A stretch of 64,000 nucleotides of DNA from Sphingomonas sp. LM7. Its GTDB lineage: Bacteria; Pseudomonadota; Alphaproteobacteria; Sphingomonadales; Sphingomonadaceae. Numbering within the stretch: the stretch's first letter is position 1; every line of letters starts with the position of its first letter. The position numbers and the translations under genes are program-made. Shown here in pieces: positions 60,504 to 64,000 of the stretch. Where the stretch lies: NCBI RefSeq assembly GCF_002002925.1, contig NZ_CP019511.1:434001-498000 (forward strand). The letters are read 5' to 3'. Under the pieces are notes generated by a model. That model ran no database searches and had not been told where the DNA came from. It saw nothing but the letters and a program-made list of their open reading frames with translations.

Positions 60504-60857
60504 ATGCGTATCGGATTTCTACTCCTCGCCGCCGCGCCATTGTTCGCGGCGCTTCCGGCCCAGGCGCAGGACAGCGCCGTCGCCAGCACGCAGATTGCGC
60601 AGGGCGAGTATTCGCAGGCTGAGTCAGCGCTGCTCGCCGAACTGCGCATTCATCCGGGCCGCCCCGAGCTGATGCTCAACCTCGCCGCCGTCTATGCCAA
60701 GACCGGCCGCGCGGTCGAGGCGCGCAGCCTCTACACCAAGGTGCTGAGCACCGATGACGTGCTGATGGACCTGACCGTCGATCGCACCGCCGGATCGCAT
60801 GCGCTCGCCCAGCGCGGCCTGCGCCGGCTCGATACGGTGCAGTTCAGCGCCCGCTGA
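60504..60857 (+). CDS. Small secreted TPR-like protein under PHO boxes
   Basis: 117 residues from ATG 60504 (GGAGGG 4 bases upstream). Signal peptide MRIGFLLLAAAPLFAALPAQ ending AQA, then one or two TPR-like helix pairs (STQIAQGEYSQAESALLAEL; LMLNLAAVYAKTGRAVEARS). An upstream start at 60459 would lie inside the PHO boxes and is rejected. The product is probably periplasmic and made on phosphate limitation; function unknown. Confidence 0.82.
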   Translation: MRIGFLLLAAAPLFAALPAQAQDSAVASTQIAQGEYSQAESALLAELRIHPGRPELMLNLAAVYAKTGRAVEARSLYTKVLSTDDVLMDLTVDRTAGSHALAQRGLRRLDTVQFSAR

Positions 60858-61187
60858 TCGCGTTGGGGCCTCAGTTGGAATTCGTGCTCAATTGGGCCCG
60901 GGGTTTGCACTTTAGGCTTATTGGATACCCCTCTCCCTTGATGGGAGAGGGCCGCCGCCGCGGGTGGTGGGAGGGCGACCGACTTTCGGTGATATCGCTC
61001 GTGGGGTGTTCACCATCCAGCCCTCTCCTATCAAGAGCGGAACTTTAGAGCAGCGCGCTGTCGTCGCCGCTGTGTCGCGTTGGGGTCACCTGGCCGCTTC
61101 CGCCGATTCCCTCAGCGACCGCGTCGTCGTCTGCGTCCCGGTCGCTCCGTCACGACACAGCGAGCGAATCGGATCGGCGGCGCTGGC
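60858..61187. other. Gene-free region with palindromic repeat
   Basis: 330 bases without a credible gene. Holds CCCTCTCCC-TTGAT-GGGAGAGGG (60929-60951), a 9-bp perfect stem of the dispersed intergenic type, and a partial related copy near 61020-61040 (CCCTCTCCTATCAAGAG). Confidence 0.6.
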
Positions 61188-61742
61188 TCAGAGCCGCGGC
61201 AGGGTTACACCGCGCTGGCCCATATATTTGCCCGCACGGTCGGCATAGCTCGTCTCGCAGGGCTGATCGCCCTTGAGGAACAGGAACTGGCACGCACCTT
61301 CGTTGGCGTAGATCTTGGCAGGTAGCGGCGTGGTGTTCGAGAATTCGAGCGTGACATGCCCCTCCCATTCGGGCTCGAGCGGCGTCACGTTGACGATGAT
61401 CCCGCAGCGGGCATAGGTAGACTTGCCGAGACAGATCACCAGCGTGTCGCGTGGGATGCGGAAATACTCCACCGTACGGGCCAAGGCGAAGCTGTTGGGC
61501 GGGATGATGCACACGTCGGTCTTGCGATCGACGAAGCTGTTCGAATCGAAATTCTTGGGATCGACGACCGAACTGTCGATGTTCGTGAAGATCTTGAACT
61601 CGTCGGCGACGCGCGCGTCATAGCCATAGGACGACAGCCCGTAGCTGATGCAGCCTTCGCGCCGCTGCGCCTCGACGAACGGCTCGATCATGCCGGTGGC
61701 GAGGGCGTTTTCGCGAATCCAGCGGTCGGATAGAATACTCAT
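61188..61742 (-). CDS. dcd: dCTP deaminase
   Basis: 184 residues, the usual length. Starts [13 protein letters not shown] with AGGGGGA upstream; motifs [40 protein letters not shown] and [20 protein letters not shown] surround the active site. It makes dUTP from dCTP for thymidylate supply. Lies 54 bases after the esterase stop. Confidence 0.97.
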   Translation of the reverse strand: MSILSDRWIRENALATGMIEPFVEAQRREGCISYGLSSYGYDARVADEFKIFTNIDSSVVDPKNFDSNSFVDRKTDVCIIPPNSFALARTVEYFRIPRDTLVICLGKSTYARCGIIVNVTPLEPEWEGHVTLEFSNTTPLPAKIYANEGACQFLFLKGDQPCETSYADRAGKYMGQRGVTLPRL

Positions 61743-61796
61743 GAATCCCCCTGAGGTGCGGTCCCGTTTCGCGGGAAGCGCGAAGCTCCGCAAGGG

Positions 61797-63755
61797 CTAA
61801 CGGACCGGCAGCTCGAACGGCGTCGCCGGAAGCCCGGTGCCGTTATAAAGATTGCAGATCGGACTATCCCCCCAGCAGAAGCGGACGCGATCGGTGGGGC
61901 CGGTGCCGGCAGCGATCAGCACGTCGTTGCCGGCGATCGTCGCGGTGGCGAACCGGCAGCTGCCAGGCGCGACGCCGCATAGTTCGAAGCTGATCGGTTG
62001 CGCGGCGCTGTAGGCCAGTAGCCCCGTATCGACGCCGGTGAAGCGGACGCGGACCGCGTCGGGTTCGCGCTTCGCCTCGACGGGCCAGGGCCCCGAGGGC
62101 GAGGCCTTGCCACCATAAGTGAGGGCCTCGGCACCGCGGGCCAGGCGATGGCCGACATCGAGCTTGTTGGCCGGATGGATATCGACGACGTCGCCGAGAT
62201 CGATCGTCACGGCCAGTGCGGCATGCGGGTCGGCGGCGACCGCGCGGCGCTGCTCGTCGCGGATCTGCGAGAAGCCGCTTTCGACGGGCTTGGACGCACG
62301 CGGACCCCAGTTCGACAGCTGGGCGATCAGGAAGGGCAGAGCGGGGCTGGCGAACTGGTCGCGCCATGCCGCCATCATGCTGGCCAGCTTCCCGGCATAG
62401 CCATCGGGCGCGCCGGCGTTGGCCTCGCCCTGATACCAGGCCGCGCCGCGCAGGCCATAGGCCCCGATCGGCGCGACCATCGCGTTGTAGATGCCGGAGA
62501 AGCCGGCGATCGCCTCCCAGGGTGCATGCGGCGGATCGCCGACGCCGGCGGGGGCCTTGCGCCAGGTCCAGCCCTCGGGGCCGGCGAGCGGCACGGCGGT
62601 GCCGTCGGCGAAGCGGATCGCGCGTTGGTCGGGCGTGCCGAGCAAGCCGCCCTCCGCCCAGGTATCGAGCACACCGACGGCGATCAGGTTCTTGCCTGCC
62701 TTGAGCGTGCCGGGCGCCAGCGCGTATACGCGGGGAACGCCCCAGGCGTAGGTCACGCCGACCGGGACGCCGTTGACGAAGCTCGCATCCATGTCGTCGG
62801 CCGGGCCGAGCGCGAGCGTTGCGCTCTTGGCGGCCTGCGCGGCGGTGAGCGTCACTTCGGTGCGATACCAGAGCATGCCGTTATACTGCGCCAGCTCGGC
62901 GACGCTCCATTTCTCCCAAGGATCGAACGAGGGCAGGGGGTGCCATTCGCCGGGCGCAGCCGCCTGCCATGGCTCGTTGCCTGCGGCATCGCCGGATTTG
63001 CCGCGATACCAAGCCTTCCAGCGCTCGCCGAACGATGCGCTCGCCTTGGCGGGATCGGTGCGATAAATGCGGAGCAGCGCGAGGTCCTCGCGCGCCGCAG
63101 GATCCTTGGCGAGTGCGCTTTCCGGCCGCCAGGCGTCGATTGCGGTGCCCCCCCACGAGGCGTCGATCAGCCCCATCGGCACCTTTTGCAAGGCACGGAG
63201 ATCGCGCGCCATGAAGTAGCAGGCGGCGGAGAAGTCGCGGACGGTTTCCGGGGTGGTTCGCTGCCACTGAACGGGCGCCGAGAATTGGCGCTCGGGGTTG
63301 AGGCTGGTCTTCTTTTCGATCGTCATCAGCCGCAGCTCGGGGTCGTTCGCCTTGCCGATCTCGCCCGCCGCGCCGAGCACGCCGCTGACCGGGTATTCCA
63401 TGTTAGACTGGCCCGAACACAGCCAGACGTCGCCGACCAGCACATCCTCGGCTCGCTGGCTCCTGCCGCCGCGCGTGGTCGCGGTGAGCGTATAGGGCCC
63501 GCCGGCGGGCATCGCCGGCAGCTCGACGCGCCAATGGCCGTCCTTGTCGGCGCGCGCCTGTATTTTCCTGTCGCCGAACGTGACTTCGAGACTCTGGCCG
63601 GCAGGCGCATCGCCCCAGATCGCGATCGGACGGTCGCGCTGGAGCACGCCATGATCCTGGAACATCGGATGGAGCAGCGGCGGCGCCTCCTGCGCGAACG
63701 CGGGCGCGGCGAACAGCATCGGCAGCGCAAGCGCGCTCCGGGACAGCATCATCAT
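61797..63755 (-). CDS. SGNH acetylesterase (sialate/acetylxylan O-acetylesterase family)
   Basis: 652 residues from ATG 63755 (GGAGGAG upstream). Signal peptide ends AFA. Catalytic Ser in WLCSGQSNMEYPVSG, then SWGGTAIDAWRPES, an inserted beta-sandwich (SFDPWEKWSVAELAQYNGML), GAAWYQGEANAG and the Asp-His pair in TIDLGDVVDIHPANK. Family labels say sialate O-acetylesterase, but in plant-associated bacteria these act on acetylated xylan or other hemicellulose. A xyl-box-like operator at its start supports that. Periplasmic. Confidence 0.9.
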   Translation of the reverse strand: MMMLSRSALALPMLFAAPAFAQEAPPLLHPMFQDHGVLQRDRPIAIWGDAPAGQSLEVTFGDRKIQARADKDGHWRVELPAMPAGGPYTLTATTRGGRSQRAEDVLVGDVWLCSGQSNMEYPVSGVLGAAGEIGKANDPELRLMTIEKKTSLNPERQFSAPVQWQRTTPETVRDFSAACYFMARDLRALQKVPMGLIDASWGGTAIDAWRPESALAKDPAAREDLALLRIYRTDPAKASASFGERWKAWYRGKSGDAAGNEPWQAAAPGEWHPLPSFDPWEKWSVAELAQYNGMLWYRTEVTLTAAQAAKSATLALGPADDMDASFVNGVPVGVTYAWGVPRVYALAPGTLKAGKNLIAVGVLDTWAEGGLLGTPDQRAIRFADGTAVPLAGPEGWTWRKAPAGVGDPPHAPWEAIAGFSGIYNAMVAPIGAYGLRGAAWYQGEANAGAPDGYAGKLASMMAAWRDQFASPALPFLIAQLSNWGPRASKPVESGFSQIRDEQRRAVAADPHAALAVTIDLGDVVDIHPANKLDVGHRLARGAEALTYGGKASPSGPWPVEAKREPDAVRVRFTGVDTGLLAYSAAQPISFELCGVAPGSCRFATATIAGNDVLIAAGTGPTDRVRFCWGDSPICNLYNGTGLPATPFELPVR

Positions 63756-63766
63756 GGCATCTCCTC

Positions 63767-63780
63767 CGTTAGCGCTACCA
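63767..63780. promoter_or_regulatory. xyl-box-like LacI-family operator
   Basis: On the minus strand TGGTAGCGCTAACG matches the XylR (LacI family) xyl-box TGGTAGCGCTAACA as I recall it in 13 of 14 bases. It lies 11 bases before the esterase ATG, immediately next to the ribosome binding site, where a bound repressor would block transcription. Confidence 0.6.
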
Positions 63781-63929
63781 GAGCAGAGGGAGGGGCGCAC
63801 TGGCAAGCGTCTTGGCGAAGAGCCGGGATGCGGCCGCCGGCGAAGGTCGGAGAATGGTGGATTGCTGCCGATTCTTGCGTCGCGTCGCGGCGGGCGATGA
63901 ACCCACGTCCTAGCTGCAGGACATTGAAG

Positions 63930-63947
63930 GTCACACCAAAGTCACAC
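63930..63947 (+). promoter_or_regulatory. PHO-like direct repeat near window end
   Basis: GTCACAC at 63930 and again at 63941 gives an 11-base period, as in a PHO box. It lies 32 bases before an ATG at 63980. Confidence 0.5.
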
Positions 63948-63979
63948 TATCGCAGGATTTTCGGGGAGTTGCCTGCGAT

Positions 63980-64000
63980 ATGAAAGAGCGTGCGGCGAGG
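63980..64000 (+). CDS. Possible start of next gene (partial)
   Basis: ATG 63980 follows GGGGAG at 63963-63968 and begins MKERAAR before the window ends. Only position, ribosome site and the PHO-like repeat upstream support it. Confidence 0.25.

Noticed and set aside
60863..61048. 61-residue plus-strand frame after the TPR gene
   Set aside because: Made of a palindromic intergenic repeat; no ribosome site or coding character.

Overview
The window looks like chromosomal DNA of a sphingomonad (Alphaproteobacteria, Sphingomonadales, probably Sphingomonas or a close relative). The sequence is GC-rich throughout, genes are packed into operons with 4-base ATGA/GTGA overlaps, and the markers are typical of the group: large TonB-dependent receptors, AddAB instead of RecBCD, AmgK/MurU muramate recycling, a DivL-like pseudokinase, an UrcA-family protein, DUF1285, and a tonB-exbB-exbD-exbD operon. 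I see no phage, transposase, integrase or CRISPR array.

Layout. 1-2.8 kb: 3' end of a TonB-dependent receptor and two small unknown genes. 2.9-14.4 kb: a housekeeping run divL-like / tsaE / amgK / murU / addB / addA / trxA, interrupted once by a perfect 29-bp inverted repeat. 14.5-18.4 kb: a DUF4173-type membrane protein translationally coupled to an OmpR-type regulator and its sensor kinase. 18.4-31 kb: a microaerobic block with a cysteine-free Crp/Fnr protein, the complete cbb3 oxidase operon ccoNOQP-GHIS with small flanking ORFs, ompW, hemN and an iron-sulphur FNR (fnrL). FNR-type palindromes lie before the cco operon and between ompW and hemN. 31-35.2 kb: a zinc-type TonB receptor (ZnuD-like, His-rich loop) broken by a frameshift, a coupled methyltransferase, a UBP-type zinc finger protein and a chloroperoxidase-like hydrolase. 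35.3-38.8 kb: a phosphorelay cassette (HisKA_2 kinase, PAS kinase, FixJ-like regulator, lone receiver) preceded by a 16-bp inverted repeat. 38.8-42 kb: tRNA-Arg(TCT), a queuosine-precursor transporter, a lipase-like hydrolase and DUF5996.

42-46.4 kb holds purC, purS and purQ on the minus strand, but between purC and purS sit a Slam outer-membrane lipoprotein translocator and its TbpB-like surface lipoprotein, a two-gene cargo inside a purine operon. 46.5-48.2 kb: DUF4349, a 49-residue ORF and UrcA. 48.3-56.7 kb: a LysR regulator, parC, a GGDEF-EAL protein, then cca, a CoA-type Nudix enzyme, DUF1285 and GNAT on the minus strand, and folB. 57.7-60.4 kb: the TonB energy module with tandem hairpins between exbB and exbD and a strong terminator. 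60.4-64 kb: a small TPR protein behind four PHO half-sites at exact 11-bp spacing, dcd, a large SGNH acetylesterase with a xyl-box-like operator at its start, and a second PHO-like repeat before what may be the start of the next gene.

The best candidates for something new are the Slam/cargo insertion in the pur operon, the PHO-controlled TPR protein, the 16-bp operator-like repeat ahead of the kinase cassette, the CTG-start methyltransferase coupled to znuD, and the small proteins that flank the cco operon. I found no obvious multi-gene defence or biosynthetic island.
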